DNA from: Heliocidaris erythrogramma
Taxonomy: Eukaryota; Echinodermata; Echinoidea; Camarodonta; Echinometridae
Length of the DNA stretch: 64,000 bases
Reading direction: 5' to 3'
Assembly: GCA_025617745.1 (NCBI GenBank)
Contig: CM046870.1
Location: 23,169,501 to 23,233,500 of the forward strand
Of the stretch, positions 37,183-48,714 are shown one piece after another. Both the position numbers and the translations under genes were made by a program. Position 1 is the first letter of the stretch. Each line of letters opens with the position of its first letter. The notes beneath the pieces are model-generated. The model was not told the origin of the DNA. It saw nothing but the letters and a program-made list of their open reading frames with translations, and ran no database searches.

Positions 37183-37393
37183 TACACTCTTAGAAATATT
37201 GGGCAATTACCCAAATTTTACCCAACATGAGGGTCCTTATGAGTCCGACCAACTTTTGGGTAAACTTTACCAATTTCATTCTTATTTTTGACCAATGTTG
37301 GGTAAATGCATGTAAAAGTTGAGCAAGATTTAACCAACCTATGCCCAATCTTCATTTACCCAGTGGCATTTACCCAACATTTCTAAGAGTGTA
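37183..37393. mobile_element. 211-bp TA-flanked MITE, CACTCTTAGAAAT ends
   Basis: The left end is TA then CACTCTTAGAAATATTGGG; the right end complement is TA then CACTCTTAGAAATGTTGGG, one mismatch in 19. The inside has repeated TTACCCAA blocks in both orientations. It lies about 500 bp after the MFSD6-like stop codon, probably within its 3' UTR. Confidence 0.9.
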
Positions 37394-37427
37394 GGTAAAA
37401 TGTGCGCAAAGCAGATTTCCATTAGAC

Positions 37428-37433
37428 AATAAA
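37428..37433 (+). terminator. Candidate poly(A) signal AATAAA for the MFSD6-like gene
   Basis: This AATAAA was noticed after the MFSD6-like stop codon on the same strand, 751 nt downstream. If used, the 3' UTR would contain the MITE at 37183-37393. Confidence 0.35.
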
Positions 37434-38317
37434 ATTGGAAGTGAATTGAAAGTGAAATTCAAGCAACACTGATAAGTGTAAGCCATAATGAAATTATTGC
37501 ATTTGATTTACTCTGATGGCATTTTCTTACAGTATTGTACTTGTTAATAACGAGTTAAATGAAGCAGGGCCCAATAGCCTTATTTAGCAGTCTTGCTATA
37601 TATATACAAAAGACGGCAAATGTTTAATAGACGAGGATAATTCACAAAAGGTTATTTTATTGACATCAATGCACCTGCCTAATAAGACAGAAAGACGGGG
37701 GAGGAGATTCACTATTCATTATATCGAATTGAAATTATCATAATCATTCATACCGGTATTTAAATCGTATAAATAATATTTTCAATGCATTATGATTTTC
37801 CACAACTTTATCTCCATTCTAGCACCATGTCGTTTCAACTATAACTTGAATCACGTCATTGCTTCTTATTTTCAATTTGTAGCTCTACCGAGCAAAAGTA
37901 TTTATGGAAGAGTGTTTGATTTAGTTTTTTGGGATTGTTTTTTTTTTTTTTTTTTTATAAAATACAGTATTTTGTCATCTCGTATCAAAACTATATTCCA
38001 ATAATTGTAATTTAGGGTGGTGCTAGTTGCTCTTATTACCATGGTATTGACAATGGAATTTACTTTCAGCTTTCTGCACAATCAAAGAAACATTAATCTA
38101 TATATTATACATAGATATATTACAAAATGTTAATAATCACCATTTGACATTGTATAAAGTTACGTCCTTAAAGTGCGGGGTCGCATGGCGAAAACAAAAT
38201 AACTTTTGTAGAAAACATCAATAATTTGGATTGAATATTGAATTTCGATTGAATATTAATGAGTCAGAAAGAAAAGGATCTTGGGTATTTGATTCCAGTT
38301 CATTGTGACTTGGCCGT

Positions 38318-38389
38318 GAACCAGAATAGCCTGGTGGTTAAGTCGCTGTCCGGCAAGCAGTAGATGACAGGTTCGAATCCCGCTGGTTC
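38318..38389 (+). repeat. tRNA-like module with perfect acceptor stem
   Basis: GAACCAG pairs fully with CTGGTTC 72 nt apart, and A box GCCTGGTGGTTAAG and B box GGTTCGAATCC are present. The anticodon arm (around GCTGTCCGGCAAGCAG) and T stem pair poorly, so this is a tRNA pseudogene or SINE head rather than a gene. The following AT-rich sequence could be the SINE body. Confidence 0.55.
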
Positions 38390-38649
38390 CAATTTTTCTG
38401 ACTTGTGATTTTCATTACAGATCGAGCATACGATCTTTAACACTGGGAGTAACGCCTAAAAATGTATTTACAAATTTCGATTTACTAGACCAAACTAACT
38501 AAAAAAAAAATTCCATATTGTAATTTTCCTGACAAAAAAGTCCGTTCTTTAAAATCTTTTAGTCTGATGGGATTGAAAGCTGAAGGAGGGTCAATATCCT
38601 GGGGTGGATCCAGGATTTTGTATTTAAAAAAGGGGGTATCCACTTCACA

Positions 38650-39238
38650 CTTCACTTACCTTTATTTAAGAAAATGCAAATCCTACCTATCCATGAATTA
38701 TTAACTCTAGATACCGCAATTTTTATGTATAAACTATCTAACAACCTTCTCCCTTTGGTTTATAATGACTATTTCACTCTAAATTGTTTCATTCATAATT
38801 ACAATACTAGGAATGCGCAAAATATCCATCTTCCTCTAAATCGCACATCGGTAACACAAAATTCAATCTTTTATAATGGCCCAATCCTTTGGAACAGCCT
38901 CCCAACTAAATTTAAGAATAGTATGACTGTAAAACAATTTAAACGATCTTATAAGCGACATCTTCTTGATTCACAATGTTAAATGTACTAGATTATTGTA
39001 TATGTTTCCCTCTCTTTTCTTTTTTCCTTTCTTTAGTGTTATGAACTTCTGTACACTTGATATTCTATCATTTCTTATAATTCTGTTTTTATATACTCTG
39101 TATGAAGGGGTCATTTTTAACAAGCCTATATTTGAGCTTTCTATGATCCCGCCACTATTATTTATTATACTGATTCATATTGATTTTCTGTAATATGTTT
39201 TTATGGTGGAAATAAATGATAAAAATGATTGATTACAA
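38650..39238 (+). mobile_element. LINE 3' fragment with RT C-terminal segment
   Basis: A 102-codon frame (38674-38982) reads LLTLDTAIFMYKLSNNLLP, YNTRNAQNIHLPLNRT and FYNGPILWNSLPTKFKN, the conserved carboxyl tail of CR1/jockey-type LINE ORF2, ending in a stop. About 250 bp of 3' UTR and an ATGATAAAAATGATTGATT tail follow. It appears to have inserted next to or into a GGATCCAGG-type element (38608). Confidence 0.82.
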
Positions 39239-39504
39239 AAAAGAAAAATCTTTGACAAGCAAAAACAACAAAGGAGGGTTATCACGAAAAACAAAAAAGG
39301 GGGAGGTTATTTTACTACATCTATGACAAGCAAAACAAAGAGGTTCGATCTAAATTTAAAAAAAATTAGTAAAATATGACTAGAATCTAGTAAGATTTTA
39401 CTAGAATGACTATTCCCTATTCCAAACTACCAGCTTCGGGTTTGAAGTGAACAGAATCCTAGTAAAACTAGAAATGTGCATTGCTGGGGCCGCGCAATGC
39501 TAAA

Positions 39505-41347
39505 TGTATCCCCCGGCACTGGCAGCAATTTGAAGGAGGGACAAAGACCCTCCCCCATCCCCTCCCTCAAACAAAAGGATGGTGTAGAAATTAGATGTGT
39601 AGGTTTCACTAAGACACATCTTCATATAAAATTTGAAAGAAATGTGTTGAGAGATATACCAAGATACATCTCCATACAAAATTTGAAAGAAATCCATCAA
39701 GAAATGTGGCCTGCAGAGTGCACTCACGCCATGCCCTGAAGTATGACCTTTGACCCTATAAAAGACGGAACACTGGTGGCAGCATCACCAAAAACTATAG
39801 GTTTTTAGATTACACCAAGAGACACCTTCATGCAAAATTTGAACGAAATCCGTCAAGAAATGCAGAAGTAAGAGTGCAAGAAATGGAAAAATGACCTTTG
39901 ACCCTATAAAGGACGGAACAATGAGGGCAGCATCACCAAACAGTAAAGATGTGTAGATTATACCAAGATACATCTCCATACAAAATTTGAAAGAAATCCA
40001 TCAAGAAATGTGGCCTGCAGAGTGCACTCACGCCATGCCCTGAAGTATGACCTTTGACCCTATAAAATACGGAACACTGGTGGCAGCATCACCAAAAACT
40101 ATAGGATTTTAGATTACACCAAGAGACACCTTCATGCAAAATTTGAACGAAATCCGTCAAGAAATGCAGAAGTAAGAGTGCAAGAAATGGAAAAATGACC
40201 TTTGACCCTATATAAAGGACGGAACAATGAGGGCAGCATCACCAAAAATTAAATATGTGTAGATTATACCAAGATACATCTCCATACAAAATTTGAATGA
40301 AATCGTCAAGAAATGCAGAAGTAAGAGTGCACAAAAGGGACAAATGAGCTTTGACCCTATAAAGGACGGAACAATGAGGGCAGCATCAGCAAACAGTAAA
40401 GATGTGTAGATTATACCAAGATACATGTCCATACAAAATTTGAAAGAAATCCATCAAGAAATGTGGCCTGCAGAGTGAACTCACGCCATCCCTTGAAGTA
40501 TGACCTTTGACCCTATAAAAGACGGGACACTGGTGGCAGCATCACCAAAAAGTACAGATTTTTAGATTACACCAAGGGACACCTTCATGCAAAATTTGAA
40601 CGAAATCCGTCAAGAAATGCAGAAGTAAGAGTGCAAGAAATGGAAAAATGACCTTTGACCCTATAAAGGACGGAACAATGAGGGCAGCATCACCAAAAAT
40701 TAAACATGTGTAGATTATACCAAGATACATCTCCATACAAAATTTGAACAAAATCCGTTGAGAAATGTGGCCTGCAGAGTGCACTCACGCCATGCCCTGA
40801 AGTATGACCTTTGACCCTATAAAAGACGGAACACTGGTGGCAGCATCACCAAACACTATAGGTTTTTAAATTACACCAAGAGACACCTTCATGCAAAATT
40901 TGAACGAAATCCGTTGAGAAATGTGACCGCCAGAGCGCACACAAGAGTACACACAAGACATCTATCAAAATATGACCTTTGACCCTATAAAAGACGGAAC
41001 ACTGGGGGCAGCATCACCAAAATCTATAGGGTTCCAGATTTTACCAAGAGACACCTTCATACAAAATTTGAACAAAATCCGTTGAGAAATGTGACCGCTA
41101 GAGCGCACACAAACTATCCCCAAAAATATGGCCTTTTACCCTATAAAAGACGGAACACTGGGGGCAGCATCACCAGAAACTATAGGGGTCCAGATTTTAC
41201 CAAGATACACGTCCACAGGAAGTCTGAAAGAAATTCGTCGAGAAATGTGACCGCTAGAGCGCACACAAGAATGTGACGCGGCGGCGGCGGCGGCGGCGAA
41301 ACGCTGCTGAATCCAAAGTATCCTCCGGCATACTGCCGGGGGATACA
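39505..41347. repeat. ~150-bp satellite array enclosed by 14-bp inverted ends
   Basis: The exact inverted pair TGTATCCCCCGGCA (39505-39518) and TGCCGGGGGATACA (41334-41347) encloses about ten tandem monomers. Each contains TGACCTTTGACCCTATAAA, GCAGCATCACCAAA and ACAAAATTTGAA. Monomers of two types tend to alternate, giving roughly a 300-bp higher-order period. A (GGC)n run stands at 41278-41298, and a hairpin GTATCCTCCGGCA-TAC-TGCCGGGGGATAC closes the right end. Open frames here are repeat artefacts. Confidence 0.9.
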
Positions 41348-41548
41348 ATGAACAGAATTCTAGTAAAATGAACAGAATCCTAGTGAGAATGACTATGAAA
41401 ATGTGACCAGGTGATCTGTTAAAAAGTGACTAGACGTTTTTTAAGAGTGTTGGATCCGGGCCCCCTGACCACCCCGAATCCTGAGAATTCGACTTTGGAA
41501 ACGTACTGTAATGCGGTTTTTTTGGTCTCCCCATGTTCTGCCCGATCT

Positions 41549-42052
41549 CTTTACTCTGAGTAATCACATTCTTCAGAAGAATGCAAAGGATATCAGTAAA
41601 ATGTGCAAGGCTACTGTTCTACTTGTTTTACTTTACTTTCAGTGCACCTAAATTTCTTCTTAATAGCTCAAACTTTTATGTAAACTAACATATTGTCACG
41701 ATGAACACAATGACAAAGAGAGCGGACAAAATATACAGCTCCTCATTGTACCCTCCACAATCGCTCTGGTAGACAAAAGAACATCCCTTCATTGCTATTT
41801 TGTAAATAAGTAGAACAGGTAAATATTATGCATGTGACACCTGTTCTACATATTTTTACATAATAGCAATGAAGGGATGTTCTTTTGTCTACCAGAGCAA
41901 TTGTGGAAGGTACAATGAGAAACTGTATATTTTGTCCGCTTCTTTGTTCGCCATGTTCATAGTGTGTATGCCAAACTGGTTTACAAATAAATTATGTCTT
42001 TACACTGAGTAATCACTCTTTTTCCCCACAAGAATGCAAAGGACAATAGTAA
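41549..42052. repeat. Fold-back with ~115-bp arms flanked by a direct repeat
   Basis: Arms 41701-41820 and 41839-41960 are imperfect reverse complements (shared blocks CGGACAAAATATACAG, GGTAGACAAAAGAACATCCC, AGTAGAACAGGT). Outside them, TCTTTACTCTGAGTAATCAC...AAGAATGCAAAGGA (about 41549-41589) recurs as a diverged direct copy (about 41997-42043). Confidence 0.85.
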
Positions 42053-42274
42053 CGAGGTATTCCAATAACCTGTTATTAATGAATGAACAACAATACTTGG
42101 AATCCAGTTTACATACATTACTTGTTGCTATGTCTGACAAGCCTCTGTCAAGCTTTCGTGTTGTTTTAAAAGTATGCATAAATTTGAATATAATTGTGAA
42201 CTGGTCTATTCCTTCTGTATATTATGCAAAACTCGTACTCATAATATAATGACGTTCTTTCAGTAACGTGTGTT

Positions 42275-42905
42275 TTAAAGGTCCACTGCAACCCAAATGC
42301 AAGTTGATTTCTGTTGATGTACAGGGATGCATACAACTCATATTTTGTTATTCAAACATCTAAATATGTTTCATAGATTTTTAAATATTTTTTTAAATCA
42401 TTTTCTCAAACATGCTAAGCTCCACCCTAAAAGAAATGCTCCAGATCTCATTCCCGCAGTGACATCATTTGTCAATCATTAGTGAGCTAAAGAGAGACAG
42501 TGGTATGTAGCTTTGCCAGAGAGGACCATCTGTTCTAATAGACCATACAATGCCTACATATTAGTTTGCTATGTCAGACATGCTGTAGCATCACCAAGAA
42601 AAGAATGGTAATGAGGAGGTATTGTTTGAAAGCATGCAATACTATTGTGCTGACCTGAGGGAAGTTACATTCCACTGTCTATTGTAGAATGTTAGTGTAG
42701 CTGACCGATGACTGACAGATGATGTCATCGCAGGAATGAGATCTGGAGCTTGGGGGGGGGGGGGTGGAGGTTGGAAAAAAATCATTTAAAAATCTATGAA
42801 ACATATCTAGATGTTTTAATAACAGAATATTAGTTGTATGCATCCTTGCAAATCAACAGCAAAAATCTTGCATTTGGGCTGCATTTCGTTGCAGGGGCCC
42901 TTTAA
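42275..42905. mobile_element. TTAA-flanked 631-bp element with ~190-bp TIRs
   Basis: The left border is TTAA then AGGTCCACTGCAACCC; the right border, reverse-complemented, is TTAA then AGGGCCCCTGCAACG. The arms stay similar inward for about 190 bp (ATCTATGAAACATAT, GAGATCTGGAGC, TGATGTCA). A run of about 14 G interrupts the right arm near 42751. It is non-coding. Confidence 0.8.
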
Positions 42906-43075
42906 TTGCTAAGGGCGTTCCCAACACAAGCTTTGCTTTCCGGGTTTTCGCCTCCTATTTTCTGAATTATTTACTGTATTGTACTCTATGTTCACCACAT
43001 TGTATCCTTTGTATATAACATTGTACCGATGGAAAGGAAATAAATGTTAATTTCAATCAATCAATCAATATTTGC
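42906..43075 (+). repeat. LINE 3' UTR remnant with (AATC)n tail
   Basis: The tract with TGTTCACCACATTGTATCC and GGAAATAAATGTTAATTTC ends in CAATCAATCAATCAAT, the style of 3' tail seen on LINEs in this window. No RT sequence remains. Confidence 0.55.
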
Positions 43076-43146
43076 TCCTTTGATTTTTTGCTATTTACAG
43101 TTTGAGCTTCAGTGCTTATATCGCTTTTCGGACGAGCTACTCCATA

Positions 43147-44419
43147 AGGTGCTCTCACACGAAAGCTACGGACAGAGTCGGTTCATGTCGGTCAATGACG
43201 GTTGATGGACCGTCTTGACCGTTCTGGACCGTTATACTGCCGTTATAAGGCCGTTGTAGACCTTACCGTTCTAAGAACCCTAGTACAGACCGTAATAACT
43301 GACGATTGGAGAGAAAGTTTTAAACGTGTTCAAAACTTTCCTTCTGACCGACTGATCCAAAATAACCGTAGTAACCGTATAACGACCTTATAACAGCCGT
43401 AATAAGACCGCCATGGACCGTTATGGAGCGTACTAGACCGTGGTAGCGACCGTCTTACTTTATGTTAGTATATGGTCAAACTCAGCGAAATACGGTCCAT
43501 GACGGTCTAGTACGGTCATGTGACAGTCACTATATACTACGGTCCATTACGGTTATTTATTTTTTTTTTTTTGGGGGGGGGGCGGGGGTTGACAATTTTT
43601 TTTTTGCCAGACCTCCAAAATTCGCTCAGTGGGGAGGTTATGGGGGTCCAGTTTTCCCTCCATAATTCTCTTACAAGCAAAAAAAAAAAGGGGGGGGGGG
43701 TCATTGTAAAGGGGGGGGGGCACAATCGACAAAATGGCGGATCCTTTATGGTCAATACTTTTCTTCCAAGGGGGGGGGGGGAGCACGGGCCGGAAGTGCC
43801 CCCCCCCCCCCCTGGATCCGCCAATGGCGTCAGGTTCTGCTTCCAGGAAGGGGAAGGAAAAACCTACCCTTTTACACAGGAGCAGAAGATGATTAATTTG
43901 CTAATTGGTTGGAGGAAACCCCCTGCCTCTATATATACGACAGGAGACGCCACGTTTACGAGAATAACACCAAGAAAACAAGACTGTGGGCTGAGAAGGC
44001 TACAACCTATAAGGCCTGCACAGTCAAGCAGCTTCTCAACTTCTGGAAGACAGTCGGGTTTGGGAAGCTTATGTGGCAAGCAGGAAGATAAGGGCTTCAA
44101 AGGCATGATGATAAAACATTAAAATTGTGCTGAAGGTTTGGCAAAAGCGTAGAGTGCCTAGCGTCTCTTCGAAAAAGGCGTACAAGACTGTCGCAGACCG
44201 TAGTTGACCGTAGTACAAACCGTTGCAGACCATTACACACCGTAGTAACGACCGTTACAAACCGTTACAGACCGTAGTAAATGACCGTAACAGACCGTTG
44301 CTGCATCGTTGTATAACCGTTACAAACAAACACCCGACCGTCAATATATGGGACGGTCATGTAACTGACTTCAACCGTCATAACCGTAGGTCGGCCGTAG
44401 CTCTCGTGTGAGAGCACCT
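43147..44419. mobile_element. 1.27-kb TIR element with ACCGT subterminal arrays
   Basis: The left end AGGTGCTCTCACACGAAAGC pairs with the right end GCTCTCGTGTGAGAGCACCT (one mismatch), and pairing continues through CTACGG/CCGTAG. Both flanks are filled with degenerate ACCGTT, CCGTAGT and GACCGTA units (43180-43555 and 44180-44400), some reversed to ACGGTC. A C/G-rich element is nested at about 43545-43835. No transposase frame is convincing. Confidence 0.88.
43545..43835. repeat. Nested C/G homopolymer element ending in GGATCCGCC
   Basis: It contains T, G, A and C runs of 10-14 bases, CCAGACCTCCAAAATTCGC, AATGGCGGATCC and the terminal CCTGGATCCGCCAATGGCG. It is the same family as the element inside the 2-kb tandem duplication (ATTCTGGATCCGCC, GAGCGAATATTCTAGGTC). 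Confidence 0.7.
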
Positions 44420-44423
44420 TTAA

Positions 44424-46314
44424 TTTAACCTCAGTTTACCCGTATATTTATCAGCATGTATTAAATACACTACCCGTGCGCCATACAATATAGCAATATA
44501 GCATTTTCTAATGTGTGCCCTTTTCTCCTTTGATAAGTGCATTTTTACTTCTGATAGGTACCTCTTTTACCTTCTAAATAAAATACACATTCATGTGGTA
44601 CATACATAATTTGGAGGACATACCTCTAAAAGCAAAAGCTTGAGGCGAGGGTGCCCTTAGGAACATTATACATAATATTACATAATAGATATATAAAAAG
44701 AAAATAACTACATACAAACAAAAATAACATTCTTACAACAAGAGCCATATCTATAGCTTCAAAGAATCCGTGCGGTAACTGGTACCCATGTTACAACAAC
44801 TACATTGTACCCTTGAACATGTTCCCCCTTCCGTTCAATTCCCACCTCCTCCTTCAACCCACCCCTGGCTGTTGCTTCGGGCATCAACCTCTCTCCACAA
44901 CCGGTGCTCCCCCTATTATACGAGCTTTGTTTGTGCAAACCAAGTTCGGCGGTGGAGATTTCCAGCTTCCCTTTCACTTTTCTTCGTGGTCTAGCTTATT
45001 CGAGTAAGCGGCATGTTTTGACTTTCCCTGCTTGCTTCTACCAAATTTTCGTATAATAATTATCAATAAGTAAGGCAGTGGAGCTGGAGGCAAGAGAGAC
45101 ATAATGTCTATTCCCCCCCCCCCCCCACCCTCCAAGCGAAGGATTTCTCTTTCCGCTCGCTCGAATGTGCCTATAATTTACACCAAGGGCAGGCAATATT
45201 TTCTGAAAATTTCCCCCAAGCTCGCTCGCTACGCTTGCTAGCTCTTATAATACATATTGAAATTATCTCATATAGGGTATGTGTAATCCTAAAGAAAAAC
45301 GACAGGGTTAATGTACGAATTAAAAAATCATTCGACATTCCCCCAAATTAACTTGCTGTTGTCATTTTCATTACATCGCTGTAAATAATGCACAAAGGAA
45401 TTCAGCATTAGAAAAAAGTCTTCCAATTTTTGTTCGCTCGCTCGCACATGGATCACTAGAACATCACACACAATAACTAGGGAAGCTGAAACAGTGTCCA
45501 GAACCACAATAAAAAGGAAGATGATGATGCTTGACAATGAATTAATCATGTTAATTAGACTGTAGGGTAATACCAAATGTCACAAAATTGTCCTGTTTTC
45601 GCTTTAAGTTCACCTCCTGTAGGTGCGCCCCCTTTTTCCGCAAAAGTGCCCTTCAGTCGCTGTTACCCCATCCCCCACTTTGAAAGACGTTCCGCCGCCC
45701 CTGCTTATAATACGCAGGAACTACGTACATAAAACGATATTGGATACGATGTGAAATATGATCTAATAGCAATAGAGTGAAATATCTATAACACGTCTGG
45801 AAGAGGGTAGAAAGAAACACATCCACGCCTGAGAATTACATAATTAAACAAAGTCATTTACAAACAGCCATATAACAATGCATGGCACTGGAATACTAAT
45901 CAAAATCATACAGCCATATAAATCAAGTGATATGCTTTATCAAAGATAATTATCATGAAAGGTTATTTTATGCTTTGTGTGCTTCATATTACGTTATGAA
46001 GGATGAATCAATATCTTATGCTGCCGGGTGAGAATGAAAACTTGAATGATAAACCTAATTAAGTGACTCTAAGCTATACCTGCCTTAACCATTTAGTAAG
46101 TTAAATCTAAATGTCCATGTATACAACTAACAATACAGTCTACTACTAGTATATACAAAGGAAATGAATACAATGTCAGTCAGTAGGAACAAAATAACAT
46201 AAGCTTGATTCTTACCTGGAAGAGAGTATAGAAAGAAACACATCCACGCATGAGAATTACATTCAACAAAGTGAGGAATATAATATCCCATATGCACGTT
46301 GTATGTGCCCCGAT
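44424..46314. other. Intergenic, no gene recognised
   Basis: AT-rich sequence with a C run at 45113-45126. A block at about 45789-45837 recurs as a diverged direct copy at about 46211-46258 (AGAAAGAAACACATCCACGC, TGAGAATTACAT). In minus-strand reading the second copy ends TTCCAG|GTAAGA, which looks like a splice junction, but no protein was recognised. Confidence 0.4.
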
Positions 46315-46840
46315 CGGTACACTGTCGCATGGTCTACCACCACTTGGTCTAATCATCAGTTCGTCGAACTCCACGTGGTCTGACTTCATTTTGTCTACAA
46401 CCAGTTTGTCTACTTACCATTTTGTCTAATTTCCATTTGGCTTAATAACCAATTCGTCTAATACACAGTTTGGCTAACCCCATTTAGTCTAAAACCCATT
46501 TGGGCTAATTTTCACTTCGGCTAATTTTCACTTCGTCTATTTCCAAATAGTCTAACAGTCATTTTGTCTACAAGCCACATAGTCTCATATCCATTTGGGC
46601 TACACCTACTTTGGCTAATACCATATGGTCTACCTATCATTTGGTCCAATTCCATTTAGTCTAATAAACAGTTGGGCTACTTATCATTTGGTCTAACTGT
46701 CATATGGTCTAATGACAATTTGGTCTAATATCCAATTCGTCTGTTAACCAGTTAGGCTACTTATTATTTGGTCTAATTTTCATATAGTCTAATGACCAGT
46801 TGGTCTAATTACTATTTATTCTTCTGGCCATTTAGTAGCA
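46315..46840. repeat. Degenerate ~18-bp tandem array, 'tggtctaattaccatt' unit
   Basis: About 28 degenerate units of the form GTCTAATnnCCATTTG run for some 500 bp in one orientation. The complementary orientation appears at 48715-49150, so the two arrays form an inverted pair about 1.9 kb apart. Confidence 0.9.
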
Positions 46841-48714
46841 AGATGAGAAAGGAAAGGGAAATGAAACTTTAAAAAATGAAACTTCAAAGAAGTCATCTAC
46901 GTAACTGTGCATTAAATGAGTTATTCACCTTCCTGCTGCTTATATCAAGTCAATCAATATCCCCATTATATTAATTATCTAATTTATTAAATCAATTATT
47001 TAGTATTATTTTTAGTAATTAAAACATTCTTAGGTCTTCTCTTCCTTTCATGACTTAACTAGAAGAACCTGATTTTGTATTGCACTTCAAATTATATTTG
47101 TTGGGTTGATAATCTGTTATTCATGGTTAATATTTGATATCCGATGTACATATTTGTACAAGTAGTCAATAAAAGCTAGGGGCAGTGCCAGGGTATTTTC
47201 ATAGGATGGGCAAGAGGACTCACACTTGGGGTTTCAACGAACTGGGTACTGTTTTTTGGAAAAGGGGGAACTTAATTATAAAGGGTGAAGACAAGAATGG
47301 AAAAGGGCGTTTTGATACGTTGCTGTACCCCTACATTGTACTTAACACACATTAAATGTTAAGGATATATTTTCTAATCTTTGCATAATATGCAATTCTG
47401 CTCTACTCCTAACTTGCAAGCGAGCGACAAGAAATACTATATGTTCTTGTTGAAGGTCATGGTCCTTGCATTATATTGATTTCATGACGAAGATGCCGCC
47501 AAAGCGTTTAATTTCAAGCACAATCTCTCAATAAAAGAGATAGATAGGAATTTATGTTACTGCCATGAGTTACAATAAGTGAGTGCGAGCGGGCCAGCTT
47601 CGGGCGAGGGATATCTTAATTGCTGCAATATTATTAAACTTTTAGGCACTGTGTCCCCAGCTCTCGCTAAGTTCCTGCTCAAAGGTGTCACACTGTTGTC
47701 ATATCAAGAACTAAATATTCTGCCATTAAGCTTCTCTGATTCTTTTGAGCTATGCAAACTGCTATTTTCAGGGGCGGCGCTACATGGGGAGGGGGCAGGG
47801 GCGGTAGCCCCTATGATTTTTCAAGTGACCTAAAAGAGAGAGAGAGAGAGAGAAGAACGAAAAAAAGAAGAAGAAGAAAGAAGAGTATGCAACTATTATT
47901 ATTATTATTATTATCTTTATCATTATTATCATTATCATCATCATTATTATCATTATCATCATTATTATTATTATTATTTGTTCATCTAAAACGTAAATTA
48001 ACTCGCTCGTTGGCAGGGGGCACAATGCCCCCCCCCCCCCTTTCCAAGCACCCAAGAATTGTCTCCTGCTACCCACAAAAATGCTGCTTTTTATACTTGT
48101 TCACTGCTTTCTTTTTTCTTCTTTTAAGGCAGTGGCGTATATAGGTATTATGACGCTCTGGGCAAACAGTGAATTTGCGCTCCCCCCCCCTTCCCCGAAT
48201 CAAATTATGTTATGCGAGGAAGCGAATCGACCGAGCAGCAATTTTCTTTTATTCAATTATAATTTTACCCTTCCACAGAGTTCCTTTATTCATCATCAAT
48301 ATAACAATTTTTACAAAAGATCGTACATATATTTATATTTTCCTTTCCATGATTTGTCATGTAAATACTTAAACAATAGAGTATACGATAATATAACAAG
48401 ATATGCAGCCGCACAGCAGTGTATTGGATAGTTCGACAAAATATACGTTGTGTACAATAATATATTACGTACAAAACAGGCAAAGAGAACATAGACTCTC
48501 AGAAACATTTGGTGAAATGAAACCATTTTTTCCTCAAACTTATCTTCTATATACTTTTCCATATCATAATATGTTTTGATAGCTGTCAAAACTTTTTTTC
48601 AAACCTTGTTAATTGACTTTTGCATTTAGCTGATTTTTTTTTTCTTACAGGGACGGCCAACAAAATGACGCATAGTGTTGTAGGTAGGTGCGTAGACGAA
48701 AAGGGAATAGCCCA
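46841..48714. other. Sequence between the inverted GTCTAAT arrays
   Basis: AT-rich; no transposase or other protein recognised. It holds a C/G-rich segment (47768-48040) with (GA)n (about 47836-47884) and (ATT)n/(ATC)n (47895-47982) microsatellites, and C runs at 48028-48041 and 48181-48190. Confidence 0.5.

Noticed and set aside
38318-38389. Functional tRNA gene
   Set aside because: The acceptor stem is perfect but the anticodon and T stems do not pair.
39505-41347. CRISPR-like array
   Set aside because: Repeats are ~150 bp contiguous monomers without unique spacers in a eukaryotic genome.
39427-41348. Several 60-90-codon frames with repeated LGIIYTSLLFGDAALIVPS
   Set aside because: They are periodic translations of the 150-bp satellite on the minus strand.
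43520-44122. 200-codon frame in the ACCGT element
   Set aside because: It runs through homopolymer runs and a nested repeat, giving Gly/Pro-rich low complexity with no domain.
46180-46389. Minus-strand frame with hydrophobic WDIIFLTLLNVILMRG as a membrane protein exon
   Set aside because: It is short, has no family match and shares its 3' part with a nearby non-coding direct copy.
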